A DNA stretch of 64,000 bases from Megascapheus bottae (GCA_024803745.1 JANJXV010000037.1:8891501-8955500), one strand, 5' to 3'. Positions 42,858-54,439 are shown, counted from the first letter of the stretch. Numbers and translations are program-made. The notes: a model not told the origin generated them from the sequence alone.

Positions 42858-43044
42858 GGCTGGAAATACGGCTTAGTGGTAGAGTGCTTGTCTAGCATGC
42901 ATAGAGCCCTGGGTTCAATTCCTTACTACCACATACACAGAAAAAGCTGGAAGTGGTGCTGTGGTAGAGTGGTAACCTTGAGCAAAAGAAGCTCAGGGAC
43001 AGTGCCCAGGCCTGAGTCAAGCCCCAGGACTGGCAAAGAAAAAA
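42858..43044 (+). repeat. ID-dimer SINE
   Basis: gggctggaaatacggcttag...cttgtctagcatgc...aagccccaggactggc. Confidence 0.9.
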
Positions 43045-43046
43045 GA

Positions 43047-43240
43047 GTTGGATGTATTGGTGTGCCTTTACGTAGGACACATAGGTAGGAGGATTATGAT
43101 GGCATGCTGATTCCCCTCAGAAACAGGAGATTCTACCTGAAAAATAAAGAGGGGGGAAGGGTTAGAAGGAAGGGCTCAGTTGGTATAGTGCCTGCCTAAA
43201 GCATAAAACCAAGTTCAAACTCAGTACCATGAATATGAAA
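43047..43240 (+). repeat. B1-like piece plus ID-like unit, diverged
   Basis: gttggatgtattggtgtgcc...aggaggattatgatgg and then agggctcagttggtatagtg...aagttcaaactcagtacc. Confidence 0.5.
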
Positions 43241-44182
43241 GTAACTAACATCAATCCCACCTCTTCTTGGATCTTCCTTATTCCATATAAATCTTAAATT
43301 CAGCTTACTAATTTGAAAAATGAAACCCACTAGGATTTTATTCTGTTCATTCTGTAACGAAGTGATATCTTAACAGTGAATTCAGCTAACTTCGGAGTCA
43401 GATTATCACTCAACTGCATCCCAGGTCCCAGGCCAGGAGATTGTTCCTGATGTTGGCTATTCATTTCCAAAAGTGTTGAAATGAGTAAACAACTATCAAG
43501 TCTATCTCTCTTATCAACCCCTTCTGATTTTTAAATATTGGTCAGTCTTGCCAGAGGTTTATTGAATTAATTTTCTTCCAAAAAAAAGAGACAAAACAAA
43601 ACATTTTTTGTCTGTCACAGATTTCATGCATTTCTGTTATAACCTGTATTAAATTGTTCTTCTTACTCTAACTTCTTGAAATAGTGCTTTACTCCTTCAT
43701 GTTCAGTCTTTTTTTTCCCCCTTCATACATGCCTTTGAGACTATGCATTTCTATTTGTTTAAAACAGTCATGTAGGTATTTCACTTAAGTTCTGGCAGGA
43801 AGTGTGTTGCTTTCTCACAGTTCTTGGGGGGTAGAAATCTGAGGTAAAAGTACTGGCAGACGATTTCTTCTGAGGTCTGTCTTTGCTTACAGATGGCTAT
43901 CTTTTGTTCTCATATGATTTTTTTCTCCCGTGTGCTTATTTCTTATTTTGTAATTATTCCAAGTGTTCGCCTCTTTTAAGGACAGCAATCCGATTGGATA
44001 AGAAACCACTCTAATGCCTAATTTTAACCTTAAAGATCCTAACTACAAATTTAACTACATTCTGATGTTTGGGGGCTCAGGACTTTTATCATGTTAATTT
44101 GGGGAGGGTAGAATTTAGCATGCAATAGGGAGCATTTCTAGTTATCATTTAGTTCAGAAAATTTGTCTTTTTCATTTTTAGT

Positions 44183-44256
44183 GCTAAGCGAGTGGAACCC
44201 AGCTTTGAACGTGCTAGGCAAACCCTTTACCACTCAGCTACATACCCAGTCCTTTA
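44183..44256 (-). repeat. ID-like monomer
   Basis: gctaagcgagtggaaccc...ccactcagctacataccc. Confidence 0.55.
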
Positions 44257-44296
44257 CAGTGGGTTATGTAAGAGATTAATTTCCACATATATACAC

Positions 44297-44790
44297 TGTA
44301 TTTGTTTCCTACTGCTGTTAAAACTAACAGCCCAAACTCAGTGAGCTGTAACAATACAAATTGAATATGTTTCATTTCTACAGGATTTTATTCTTTAAGT
44401 TCTAGACCCTGTAGGTCCTGAAATCCTGGTACTGTGTTGTGGTATGTTCCATCTGGGGGCTCTAAAGGAGAATATATCCTTGCCTTTTTCAGCTTCTAGA
44501 GGTTTATCTACATTCCTTGGCTTTGGCTCTTTATTCCACACTAAAGCCAGCAGCATATCTTCAAATTGTTTTTCATCACATCTCTCTGCCCCTGCCCCTC
44601 CTGTTTCCTTCTTACAATAATCCTTTCATTTATATTCTGACTGGTTTAGATAATCCAAAACAATCCTCTCATCTTGGATCTTTAAATTATTCACACCCAT
44701 AAAGCCCCTTTGACTGTGTGAAGTTTTGTATTCAAAGGTTCAAGGAATTAAGATGTAGACATCTTTGGGGGTCATTATTCTGTTTACCAA
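44297..44790 (-). mobile_element. MLT1-like MaLR solo LTR
   Basis: About 494 nt, starting tgtatttgtttcctactgct and ending catctttgggggtcattatt...ctgtttacca. Inner phrases cttgcctttttcagcttcta and cattccttggctttggc match MLT1-type LTRs (ERVL-MaLR) in reverse as I remember them. An ancient retroviral-like LTR without internal genes. Confidence 0.7.
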
Positions 44791-44809
44791 TTGGAATTTT
44801 GTTTTTCTT

Positions 44810-45070
44810 ATTTCTAGATAATTGTGCTCTGATCAGTGTTCTTGTGCGTTGAGTCTTTAAAAACACTTGAAGAGCATTTCTGTATTTGTTTCATGAAGTG
44901 CTTTATATAATTCCATTAGTTTGTTTTTGTTGTGTTTACTAACGTCTTCCATATTCTTAGTTTTGTTTCATTGTTTTATCAGTTATTGAGAAAAGTAGTT
45001 AAAGTGGTCTATGCAATGTATTTTGTATTCTCATGCTGTCAGTTTTTACTCTATGTATTTTAAGAAATAA
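44810..45070 (-). mobile_element. L1 fragment (ORF2 region, reverse)
   Basis: cagttattgagaaaagtag...gctgtcagtttttactctatg...tattttaagaaat resembles the 3' part of L1 ORF2 in antisense. Interrupted by many stops; inactive. Confidence 0.5.
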
Positions 45071-45076
45071 TTTTTT

Positions 45077-45288
45077 TTATCTGGGCACTAGTCTCTCAGA
45101 CCTGTAATCCTAGTCTCTCAGGAAGATGAGATCTGAGGATCGCTTTTGAGAGCCAGCCCAGCCAGGAAAGTCCATGAGAGAGAATCTTACTTCTAATTAG
45201 GCACCAAAACAAAACAAAAATCCCCACAACTGGAGCTGTCATTCAAGTTTAAGCCTCTGGACTAGCACCCTTCCACCCCCAAAATTGG
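45077..45288 (+). repeat. Composite B1/ID SINE
   Basis: tctgggcactagtctctcag...ggaagatgagatctgagg...cactagcaccctt region; diverged. Confidence 0.78.
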
Positions 45289-45497
45289 TATTTCAGATTT
45301 ACAGAAAAGGTGTAGAATAGAAAAAAAATTCTGTATTTCACTACATACTTCAAAAAGTTGACATTTTATATTTGCTTGTTCTCTGTGCATGTGTATATAT
45401 ATACACATACACATACACATATATGTTCATTTTTTTCTGAACCATTTAAGGAGAGATTGCAGGCATGATGCCTCTTTATAATTTATTCAGTGTGCTT

Positions 45498-45772
45498 TTG
45501 GGTTGGCTTTGAACTGCAGTTCTCAGATCTCAGCCTTGTGAGTAGCTAGGATTATAGGCGTGAGCCACAAACACCTTATTTTTGATAGCGCCATGGCTTG
45601 AACTTCGACAAGCTCAGTTGCTGCATTACCACTGGAGCCATACCTCCAACCTTGCTTTTTGATGGTTATTTTGGATGGAGACTTAGACTTTTCAGCCTAG
45701 ATTAGATTTGAGCTTTGATTTCTCAACTTTTTGAGACTTGGTATTATAGATGCATGGCACTATGCCTAGTTA
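45498..45772 (-). repeat. Composite SINE fragments
   Basis: ttggctttgaactgcagttc...taggcgtgagccac (45,498-45,575), an ID-like unit (45,576-45,652) and a further reversed head (to 45,772). Confidence 0.65.
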
Positions 45773-45789
45773 AAATTCTTATCTTAACA

Positions 45790-46075
45790 CCCTCCCCTCT
45801 TTCCTTTCCTTTCCTTTCCTTTTCCTTTTCCTTTTCCTTTTCCTTTTCCTTTTCCTTTCCTTTCCTTTCCTTTCCTTTCCTTTTCTTTCCTTTCCTTTCC
45901 TTTTCCTTCCCTTCCCTTCCCTTCCCTTCCCCCCCCTTCCTTCCTTCCTTTCCTTTCCTTTCATTTCCCCCTTCCTTCCTTCCTTCCTTCCTTCCTTTCT
46001 TTTTTCTTTCTTTCCTTTTCCTTCCTTCCTTCCTTCCTTCCTTCCTTCCTTCCTTCCTTCCTTCCTTCCTTCCTT

Positions 46076-46164
<89 letters not shown>
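45790..46164 (+). repeat. 375-nt homopyrimidine tract
   Basis: Successive ctttc-, ttttcc-, ttccc-, ttcc-, (TC)n- and (TTTC)n-type blocks with a single purine (A at 45,963). It ends directly on a reversed SINE, so it probably grew from that SINE's tail. Large low-complexity open frames on both strands are artefacts of this tract. Confidence 0.98.
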
Positions 46165-46349
46165 GTCATGGGGCTTGAACTTTAGTCCTGAATGCTGTCC
46201 CTGAGCTCTTCAGCCACTTGGGGTTTTCAGGTGGTTAATTGGAGATAAGAGTCTTACAGAGTTTTATCCGGGCTGGCTTTGAACTGTGATCCTCAGATCG
46301 CATCCTCCTGAGTAGCTAGGATTACAGTGTGAGTCACCAGTGCTCAGCA
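46165..46349 (-). repeat. Composite B1/ID SINE
   Basis: gtcatggggcttgaacttt...caggtggttaattggag...gtgagtcaccagtgctcagc. Confidence 0.87.
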
Positions 46350-46350
46350 T

Positions 46351-46516
46351 AGGCTAGGAATGTGGCCTAGTGGTAGTGTTTGCCTACCATGCGCAAAGCC
46401 TTGGGTTTGATTTCTCAGTACCACATACACAGAAAAAGTTGAGTGGTTCTGTGGCTCAAGTGGTAGAGTGCTAGCCGTGAAGATCAAGGACTGCTCAAGC
46501 CCCAGGACTGGCGAAT
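46351..46516 (+). repeat. ID-dimer SINE
   Basis: taggctaggaatgtggccta...tctcagtaccacatacac...caagccccaggactggcg. Confidence 0.87.
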
Positions 46517-46649
46517 GATTATAGAGGAATTATCTTTTCTACTTTATTTTGTTGCCTTTAATAATATTTTAGATCAAGATTTGTTATTAACGCACCTTCA
46601 GCTATTTTCTGCCTCTTGTAATGTTATACTTATTTTTTGAACTTCTGCT

Positions 46650-46849
46650 TTTTTTTTTTTTTGCCAGTTCTGGTGCTTGAACTCAGGGCCTGAGCACTGT
46701 CCTTAGGCTTTCTCAAGGCTAGCGCTCTACCACTTGAACCACAGCACCACTTCCAGGTTTTATTCTGTGTATGTGGTACCAAGGAATCAAACCAGCGTCT
46801 TTGTGCGTCCTAGACAAGCACTCTACCACTAGGCCAAACCCCCAGCCCC
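46650..46849 (-). repeat. ID-dimer SINE
   Basis: T-run, tgccagttctggtgcttg...gtatgtggtaccaagg...ggccaaacccccagccc. Confidence 0.9.
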
Positions 46850-46904
46850 TGACTTCAGCCTTTCTATATTGCTAAACTAGATAGGTTTTCTAGGAAGCAG
46901 CATA

Positions 46905-46993
46905 TGATGAGCATATGTTGAAGGTGTGGCTCACTCAAGGTCTTGTGCTTGCTAGGCAAGCCCTTGAGCTCAAACCCCAGTACCAGAAAAATA
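46905..46993 (+). repeat. ID-like monomer
   Basis: aaggtgtggctcactcaagg...tgcttgctaggcaagccc...aaaccccagtaccag. Confidence 0.65.
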
Positions 46994-47026
46994 TATCGGT
47001 GTATCTTTTTTATTTTTTTATTCATT

Positions 47027-47220
47027 TTATTTTTTTCCAGTCCCAGGGATTGATCTCAGGGCCTGGGCACTGTTCCTGAGCTTCTTTTCAAGGCTAGCGC
47101 GCTACCATTTGAGCCACAGCACCACTTCTGGCTTTTTCTGTGTATGTGGTACTGAGGAATCAAATCCAGGGATTCATGCATGCTAGGCAAGCACTCTACC
47201 ACTAAGCCACATCCCCAGCC
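47027..47220 (-). repeat. ID-dimer SINE
   Basis: ttccagtcccagggattg...gtgtatgtggtactgagg...aagccacatccccagcc. Confidence 0.9.
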
Positions 47221-47229
47221 TGTGTGTCT

Positions 47230-47452
47230 TTTTTTTTGGGGGGGAGGGTGTCAGTTATGCTGGGTCTGGGTGCTGTCCCTGAGCTCTTCAGTCCAAGGCC
47301 AGCACTCTACCACTTGAGCCATAGCACCACTTCTGGTTTTCTAGTGGTTAATTGGAAATAAGAGTCTCATGGACTTTTGGGCCCAGGCTGGCTTTGAACC
47401 TTGATCCTCAGATCTCAGCCTCCTGAGTAGCTAGGATTATAGACATGAGCTG
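47230..47452 (-). repeat. Composite B1/ID SINE
   Basis: ggggagggtgtcagttatgc...gttttctagtggttaattgg...aggattatagacatgagc. Confidence 0.88.
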
Positions 47453-47454
47453 CC

Positions 47455-47456
47455 CG

Positions 47457-47488
<32 letters not shown>

Positions 47489-47494
47489 GTGTGT

Positions 47495-47544
<50 letters not shown>
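47455..47544 (+). repeat. (CGTG)n/(GT)n microsatellite
   Basis: About eight CGTG units (47,455-47,488) followed by GT units with one AT interruption. Alternating purine-pyrimidine over 90 nt. Confidence 0.97.
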
Positions 47545-47546
<2 letters not shown>

Positions 47547-48023
47547 AAGCAAACTTTCTTAAGTGTGAGGTACAAAGCCTCGAGGATATAAGGGTATTCT
47601 TCAATGTCAGTCTTAGGAGAGGAGCCAAAATTCTCTTGTTGGCAGCTTAGTCATATGGAGAGACCACAGTTGATGACGATGGCCTTCTTATTGGCATGGT
47701 CTCCATAAAGCAGAGAATGTCACATAGCGAAAGACCCAGAGCACAGACAATTTTGGTCTTAATCGGAACATGAGTTTATTTCTGTTTAGCATCATTACTT
47801 GAAATATTTGTATCTATCATCTTGTGTTTACTACGTGATTCATTGTTCTATGTCATGTATTGATTTCATTCTATTTAAAAATTTTTTTCTTTTCCTACCT
47901 AACTTTAGTTATTTAGATATTTGTTCAATGTCTCAATGATTTGGGGATTTTTCTGCTTATCTCTTCACTGAATTTTAGCTTAAAGAAAAAAATTCTAGAT
48001 TAAAGCCAAAAAAACAAAACAAA

Positions 48024-48027
<4 letters not shown>

Positions 48028-48070
<43 letters not shown>
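48028..48070 (+). repeat. (GT)n microsatellite
   Basis: About 21 units. Confidence 0.97.
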
Positions 48071-48071
<1 letters not shown>

Positions 48072-48626
48072 CCAAAAGACATGCATACTTGGATGTCATA
48101 CTTGGAATGACCTCTGTTCTTTGAAATTTAAAATTTGCTTTTACCTAGCATATAATCAGTTTTAGAAAATGTGCTATGTGCATGCATTGTTAGATGTATT
48201 TTTAATGATACTACCAATTAGGTCAAGCTTGTTATAAGTTTGTTTTCCTCTGTAGTGGTTGCTTTGCCCTTTAAATCAACATTTTGAAATTAAATTATTG
48301 AATGCATTTGGATTTTAGAATTGTTATCTTCCTTGTAGATTACCCTATATTATATAAAATACATTTATTCATGACCATTAGCAAAGACTTCTGTTAATAC
48401 TAGAATGCCAACAGCAGCTTTCTTTGGTATTTCTTTTACTTTCTGTATCTTCTGCTACTTTTTTTTTACTTTAAACATATATATGTATGCTTAAGATGTA
48501 TCCCTTGTAAGCAGCACATATTTTATAGTGAGTAGCCAATCTAGTCTGATAATAGTTTAACCTTTTTGGTAATGTGTTAATTCATTTGAGTTTATTTACA
48601 ACATATCACTGTTTTTTGTTTGTTTT

Positions 48627-48822
48627 TGTTTTTGCCAGTCCTGGGCTTGAGCTCAGGGCCTGAGCACTGTCCTTAGACTTTCTCAAGGCTAGAGCTCTAC
48701 TACCTGAGCCTCAGCACCAGTTCCGGCTTTTTTTCTATGTATGTGGTACCGAAGAATCAAACCTAGGCAAGCACTCTATCACTCTAGGCAAGCACTCTAT
48801 CACTAGGCCAAACTCCCAGCCC
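48627..48822 (-). repeat. ID-dimer SINE with internal duplication
   Basis: ttttgccagtcctgggctt...gtatgtggtaccgaag...; taggcaagcactctatcact occurs twice in a row (about 48,763-48,803). Confidence 0.9.
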
Positions 48823-48837
48823 TCACTGTTTTTTTTT

Positions 48838-49090
48838 TCCTTTTTTTTTGTTGTTGTTGTTTTTGTTTTAGAGCTTGAGTTTAGGGCCTGGTCATTGTCC
48901 CTGAGCCTCCTTATACTCAAGGTTAGCACTCTGCCACCTGAGCCACAGTGCCACTTCTGGTTTTTGAATGGTTAATTGGAGATGAGTCGCATGGGGACTT
49001 TTCTGCCTGGGCTGGCTTTGAACAGCAATCCTCAGATCTTGGCCACTAGAGTAGCTAGGATTACAGGTCTGAACCACCAATGCCTGGCTG
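48838..49090 (-). repeat. Composite B1/ID SINE
   Basis: gagcttgagtttagggcc...gaatggttaattggagatg...gtctgaaccaccaatgcctgg. Confidence 0.88.
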
Positions 49091-49710
49091 TTTTCTGTTT
49101 AGTTTGGTTTTCCTGATTTTTATCATTTTACCCTTGCCTTCTTATGGAATTACTTTAAACTTTTAAATTAATTTTCATTCTCCTGTTTACTACACTTGTA
49201 GTAGATACTTAAAACAACATGCCCATTTGACTTACTATACACAAATTACAATTTTGACCATTTCCTACATGATACTAGAACATTTTAACTTATTTATTAT
49301 ATACTTTCCTTAAGAGTTATTAATATCCTGCATTTTGATTCTGTATATATTTTAAGTCCTACAGACATTTTCACTATTTTATAACATAAGTATTCACTTA
49401 ATATCTTTGCTGTTCCTTTCTGTTTGCATTTCTGGATGTCTTTTGGAACATATTTTTCCCTTTGCTTGAATGGAATGCTCCAATTAGTGCTTATTTTAAT
49501 TCAGTTCTGCTGTCAATACCTTCTCTGTATCTTGACTAGCTATTTTTTCATTTATATGTAAAGGATTTTTTTAATCTTTTTGAAAAATGAATTCCATTTG
49601 TTATTGTTCATTTGAAGATAATTTATTTCATTTTCGACCAGGGGAGTTTAAAGCATAGATCAAGTCACAAAGTTTAAACACCCAATACTGAAAAAAGAAA
49701 AGATATAAGC

Positions 49711-50005
49711 AAAATCCAGGCATGGTAGCACATGCCTAATCCCAGCTCCTTGGGGGTAGTCATGAAGATCAGGCTATCCTGGGAAAAAATTACCAGACCC
49801 CCCCACCAAAGCTGGTCATGGTGGTATATACCTGTGGTTCCAGCTACACAGGAAGCACAGGTAAAATTATAGGCTGAGGCCAGCCAGCCAGAAACATGAG
49901 ACACTATCCAAAACATAAATAAAAAGTACTTGGAGGTATAGCTAAAATGGTAAAATGTCTGTCTGGCAAGTATAAGCCTTTAAATTAAAACACCAGTACC
50001 ATTAA
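49711..50005 (+). repeat. Two B1-like units and an ID-like unit
   Basis: tccaggcatggtagcacatg... and aagctggtcatggtggtata..., then ggaggtatagctaaaatgg...caccagtaccatt. Confidence 0.65.
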
Positions 50006-50655
50006 AAAATTACAAAGGAAAAATCATTTTAACTCTGATAATGTACCAGATATTTAGCCATATGTTTGTCTTTGTGTTTCTCTGAACTTCTTTATTCTGT
50101 GTGCTGAAATCTTTGATCACTTTTGATAATAATGCACACTTGGTGTCCAGTTGCACAGTTGTTAAGTTTCTGGAGCTTTTCATTATTCTCTTACATGTCT
50201 CTTACACACCTATTTTTTTCTATTTTTCTTTGTCTTGATTTTCTTATCCTCTTTCTTATTCAAACTTCTGTGGGCTCTTATGAAACACGTCTGTTCAGCT
50301 CTTCTTTTCAGTTGTAACCTTTCCTGATTGTAGAATGCCCATTGATATATTTAAACTCCAACTCTGGCAAATTATCATCTTTATTTTTATGTTTCCCTCT
50401 ATTTTTACAACTTCAATGAGCATATATTGGTTATACAAAATAATGTGTTCCATGTTTACATTTTCATACATATATTCATTCTTTGCTTGTCTCTTTACCT
50501 ATCCATTGAAGTCCTTTCCTTTCCCTTCAGAGCCCCCCTTTTTTATTTTCATGACTTTTGTATTTATTTGATTTGAATTCCTACATGAGAAAACATGGGA
50601 TCTTTTTCTTTCTCAGTCTGGTTTCTTTTGCTTAATGTGATGATATTAAATTACT

Positions 50656-50845
50656 TTTGGGGGGAGGTCTTGAACTCAGGGCCTGAGCCCTGTCCTTGGG
50701 ATTTCTCAATGCTAGAGCTCTACCACTTGAGTCACAGCACCACTTCTGGCTTTTTTTTTCTTTGTATGTAGTAGCCAGGAATCAAACCTTGGTCTTCGTG
50801 CATGCTAGGCAAGCACTCTGCCACTAGGCCAAACTCCCAGCCTTA
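50656..50845 (-). repeat. ID-dimer SINE
   Basis: gaggtcttgaactcagggcc...cttgagtcacagcaccac...ggccaaactcccagcc. Confidence 0.9.
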
Positions 50846-50864
50846 AATGACTTTTTTATGTATT

Positions 50865-50967
50865 TCTAGAGGCAAGATCTTAATATATAGCCTATGCTAG
50901 ACTTGAACTCAAGATTTGCCTGCCTTAATTAGATTATAGATGTGCACCAGTACACTCTACTTGATGT
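50865..50967 (-). repeat. B1-like SINE
   Basis: tctagaggcaagatcttaat...gacttgaactcaagatttgc...tatagatgtgcacc. Confidence 0.65.
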
Positions 50968-51274
50968 GGTTTCCCCCCCTCCCTCTCTTCCTCCTTTTTC
51001 ATTTTCTTTTTTTTTTTAAGTGTTAAAACATTATACCAACATTGTAAAATATCTTACCATGGGGTCTTGGCCCATCATTAGAAATGATATTTCTTATTTC
51101 TATTCTTATGTATATGGTGATTTTCCTTCCTCTCTTCTTCCCTTTCTCCCCCCTCCCTCCTTCCCTATCTCTTTCCCCCTTTCTTCCTATGATTTATACT
51201 TTTGTACCTTAATCCAAGAAATTATTGCCTGCCCCAAAGTGGTAGGTAAGTTTGTTTTGTATATGTGTGCGAAT

Positions 51275-51455
51275 ATCTGGGGCTTGAACTCAGGGCCTGA
51301 GCACTGTCCTTGGACTTTCTTAAGGCTTGAGCTATACCACTTGAGCCATAGCACTACTTCTGGCTTTTTCTATGTATGTGGTACCAAGGAATTGAAGCCA
51401 GCTCTTCTGCATGCTAGACTAGCACTCTACCACCAGGCCAAACTTCCAGCCCTAT
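51275..51455 (-). repeat. ID-dimer SINE
   Basis: tctggggcttgaactcaggg...gtatgtggtaccaagg...ccaaacttccagccc. Confidence 0.9.
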
Positions 51456-51539
51456 TTTTTTTTTTTTACTTAATATATATTTGAAGCACTTACATAGCTA
51501 CAGCTACTAATTCTAAAACATACTCATTGTCCTCACAGG

Positions 51540-51836
51540 ATTTTTTTTTTTTTGGTGGGTCATGGGGCTTGAACTTGGCCTGGGCACTCGCCCTGAGCTC
51601 TTTAGCTCAAGGCTACCACCCTACCCCTGGGCCTGGACATGGGCCATGTCCCTAAGCTCTTCAGCTTAAGGCTACTGCCCTACCCTTGAGCCAAGCCTCA
51701 CTTCCCATTTTCTAGAGGTTAATTGGAGATAAGAGTCTCAGGTCCTTTTGTGCCCAGGCTGGCTTTGAACCTTGAGCCTCAGATCTCAACCTCCTCAGTA
51801 GCTACGATTAGAGGCTTGAGCCACAGGCAGCTCTCA
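51540..51836 (-). repeat. Composite B1/ID SINE with internal duplication
   Basis: T-run, gtgggtcatggggcttga; the section ...gagctctttagctcaaggct... recurs as ...aagctcttcagcttaaggct..., about 65 nt later; then ttaattggagataagagtct. Confidence 0.85.
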
Positions 51837-51899
51837 CAGGAATTTTGATCACTCCTAGGCGCTACTTGTTCCCCTCAATATAAGAACTGCTAATCTTTC

Positions 51900-52160
51900 T
51901 GTTTTCATGACATGCCTATCATTTCATTATCAATTTACATACTCGTTATCAATTATACAATGTATGCCCTTTGGGTCTGACTTCTTTCACTATGTTTGCA
52001 ACATTCATCTGTATTGCATATATCAACATTTTGTTCCTTTTTATGTGTATTGTGTGGATACTATATTTTGTTTTGTCATTTGTCCATTGACAGGCATTAA
52101 TTAGATTGGATATGCTTCTGCTATACACATTTTCTTCTTGGGGAGGTAGTGGTAACTGAG
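51900..52160. repeat. Old L1M-like remnant
   Basis: gggtctgacttctttcacta...caacattcatctgtattgc...tgtccattgacaggcatt resembles a widespread ancient L1 end. Confidence 0.45.
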
Positions 52161-52671
52161 ATTATACCATTATACCCAACTCTTTTTTTTTTTTTTTTGA
52201 AGGGGATGGGTCTAAGGTTTGAACGTTGTTACTGACTGTTGTTTTTGTTGTTATATATGGTGCTTATTTAGAAAATGTTTTCTATTGCCACCTGCCCAAT
52301 GCCCGTACCTTGTTCACACACTATTGATGATTTGGTTTTCTTTTTTAAATCTCATTTTTTTGTCAGTTAATATTTAATTTTAATAATACCTGTTAGGTTT
52401 GAAGAATTGGTGATGTGCAAAGAAAATAACCTTCCAAGAAATGTTTACATATAATGTGAACACATGCTTTAACTATGTCGTGGAGTAGAGGTGAAGTCAC
52501 AGTTAACAAAGTTTAAAAAATCCTCATTATGAATGACACTGTGCATGTAATAATACTTCTCTGAATGCATAGATTGAGATTAAACTGCAGTCTTATCCTG
52601 CTTAAATCTCACTTTTAAAAAAAATAACATTTTATTGTGCCTTTTCTTGCATGCATTTTCTTTGTTTTTGT

Positions 52672-52812
52672 TTTATTAAAGCAAGGTTTCATTAAGTAGT
52701 CCAAGCTGTCTTGGAACTCACAATGTGTAACTCAGGCAGAGCTCAAACTGAACCTCTTGCATCAGTCTCCTGAGTGCTGGGATTTCGGGTGTGTACCATT
52801 ACACCTGATTTC
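52672..52812 (-). repeat. B1 SINE
   Basis: aagcaaggtttcattaagta...ctgtcttggaactcacaatg...cctgagtgctgggatttcgg. Confidence 0.83.
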
Positions 52813-52820
52813 TTTGAGCA

Positions 52821-52998
52821 TTTTTTTGCTTGAACTCAGGGCCTGAGCACTATCCTTGGGCTTTCTCAAAGCTAGTGCTCTACTACTTGGGCCACAGTAC
52901 CACTTCTAGCTTTTTTCTGTGTATGTGATATGGAGGAATTGAACCCAGGTCTTCATGCACGTAGGCAAGCACTCTACCACTAGACTAAACTAACAGCC
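52821..52998 (-). repeat. ID-dimer SINE
   Basis: tttttgcttgaactcaggg...tgtatgtgatatggagg...ctagactaaactaacagcc. Confidence 0.87.
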
Positions 52999-53429
52999 TA
53001 TCTTTGAGCTTTTTTAATATTCCATTTTGATTTTTTTTTGTATTACTTTTTAGCTATTCTTATAATAGATATGTACACTTTGTCTTATGATATCAGTATT
53101 TAATTCATTTATGAAATATAGAAACCTTGTTTCTATTTAATATCCTTTATTGAAATGCAACTAGTTCAGTGAATTTCTTGATTTTCTTTCAAGCTGTTCC
53201 CATAGCTCCCATTTCTAAAATGTTGACACCGTGTTATACTATAGAAAAAAAAATGTATGTTACCATTATATCTGCTCCTAACAGTTCCTGTTTCCTTCTT
53301 TGTGCAGCATCCTAAGAGCCAGTGTCAACCATTTTTGATGACTATTACTGTAGTACTAGCTGCTGAGGGAGTGGTTTAATGAAATATTATTTTGTCCATA
53401 TCTTTAAATTTTAAAGTTTGATACAACAG

Positions 53430-53632
53430 TGCTGGGAATGTTGGCTTAGTGATAGAATGCTTGTCTAACGTGCATGAAGCCCTGGGTGGGTTCAATTCCT
53501 CAATACCATATAAACAGAAAAACCTGGAAGTGGCACTGTGGCTCCAGTGGTACAGTGCTAGCCTTGAGCAAAAGAATCTCAGGGGCAGTGCCCAGGCCCT
53601 GAATTTAGTCCCCACAGACTGACCAAAAAAAA
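53430..53632 (+). repeat. ID-dimer SINE
   Basis: gtgctgggaatgttggctta...cttgtctaacgtgcatg...cagactgaccaaaaaaaata tail. Confidence 0.87.
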
Positions 53633-54136
53633 TAAAATAAAATCTGGTGAGACAGACTATGCACAGTGTAAATTAACACAGGCTTTAAAAATAGCAAGAT
53701 GAGACATAAAAAGGCATAAAAACGGAACAGTTATTGAATAAGTTTTAGATAACAAATACCATGAATCTTAGCTTATCAAAGCAAAGTGAGTACCTTTATC
53801 AGGGAAGACTTCATGGAAAGGGATGAATGCACTGCTTTGGATAATTTGAGAAGAGTAGCAGTAAGAAGTATATTATACCTTCTATGTATTTGCCAAAGTG
53901 ATACTTGAAGAGTAAAATCTTACTGGGAACGTTATGCTATGGGGTTTGCAAAGAAATAGCAAAGCCCATGTAGAGGAAAGAAGGCTGTGTTTATAGCAGT
54001 ATCAGTGAGAGGACATGCTATATTGAGGTATTAAATTCAGTGGGGATTAGGAAAGATCATAGGCAGTTAGAGAAAGTTGGAAAAATTTTATATAAGGAAG
54101 TCAAGTTCATCATGGAGCATGAGAGATGAGAATTTT

Positions 54137-54366
54137 TGTTGTTTTTATTGGTCGTGAGGCTTGAACTCTGGGCCTGGGCTCCATCCCTCAGCTCTTCAGT
54201 TGAAGGCTAGCGTTTGAGCCAGAGGGCCATTTCTGGTTTTCTGGTGGTTAATTAGAGATAAGAGTCTCACAGACTTTAGTACCTGGGCTGGCTTTGAACT
54301 TTGATCCTCATTTCTCAGCCTCCTCATTAGTTAGGATTACAGACGAGATCCACTGGCTCCTGGCTG
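54137..54366 (-). repeat. Composite B1/ID SINE
   Basis: attggtcgtgaggcttgaac...tggtggttaattagagataa...agatccactggctcctggc. Confidence 0.87.
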
Positions 54367-54439
54367 AGATGAGAATTTTTTAATAGACAACAGGAGAAAA
54401 GTGGAAGCCTGTGGCAATAGGAGTCAGTAAACTACTCTT

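Larger units (their letters stand above)
47800..49680 (-). mobile_element. L1 ORF2 remnant (reverse), interrupted by SINEs
   Basis: ctagcatataatcagtttta...ctaccaattaggtcaagctt, atcccttgtaagcagcacat and gtagccaatctagtctgata follow the antisense of the L1 ORF2 3' half as I remember it. SINEs at 48,627-49,090 and a (GT)n run split it. Many stops; dead copy. The distal limit is vague. Confidence 0.5.

Noticed and set aside
45715..46185. Large Ser/Phe/Pro-rich frame and its Lys/Glu/Arg-rich antisense
   Set aside because: Both arise from the pyrimidine microsatellite and have no protein-like composition outside it.
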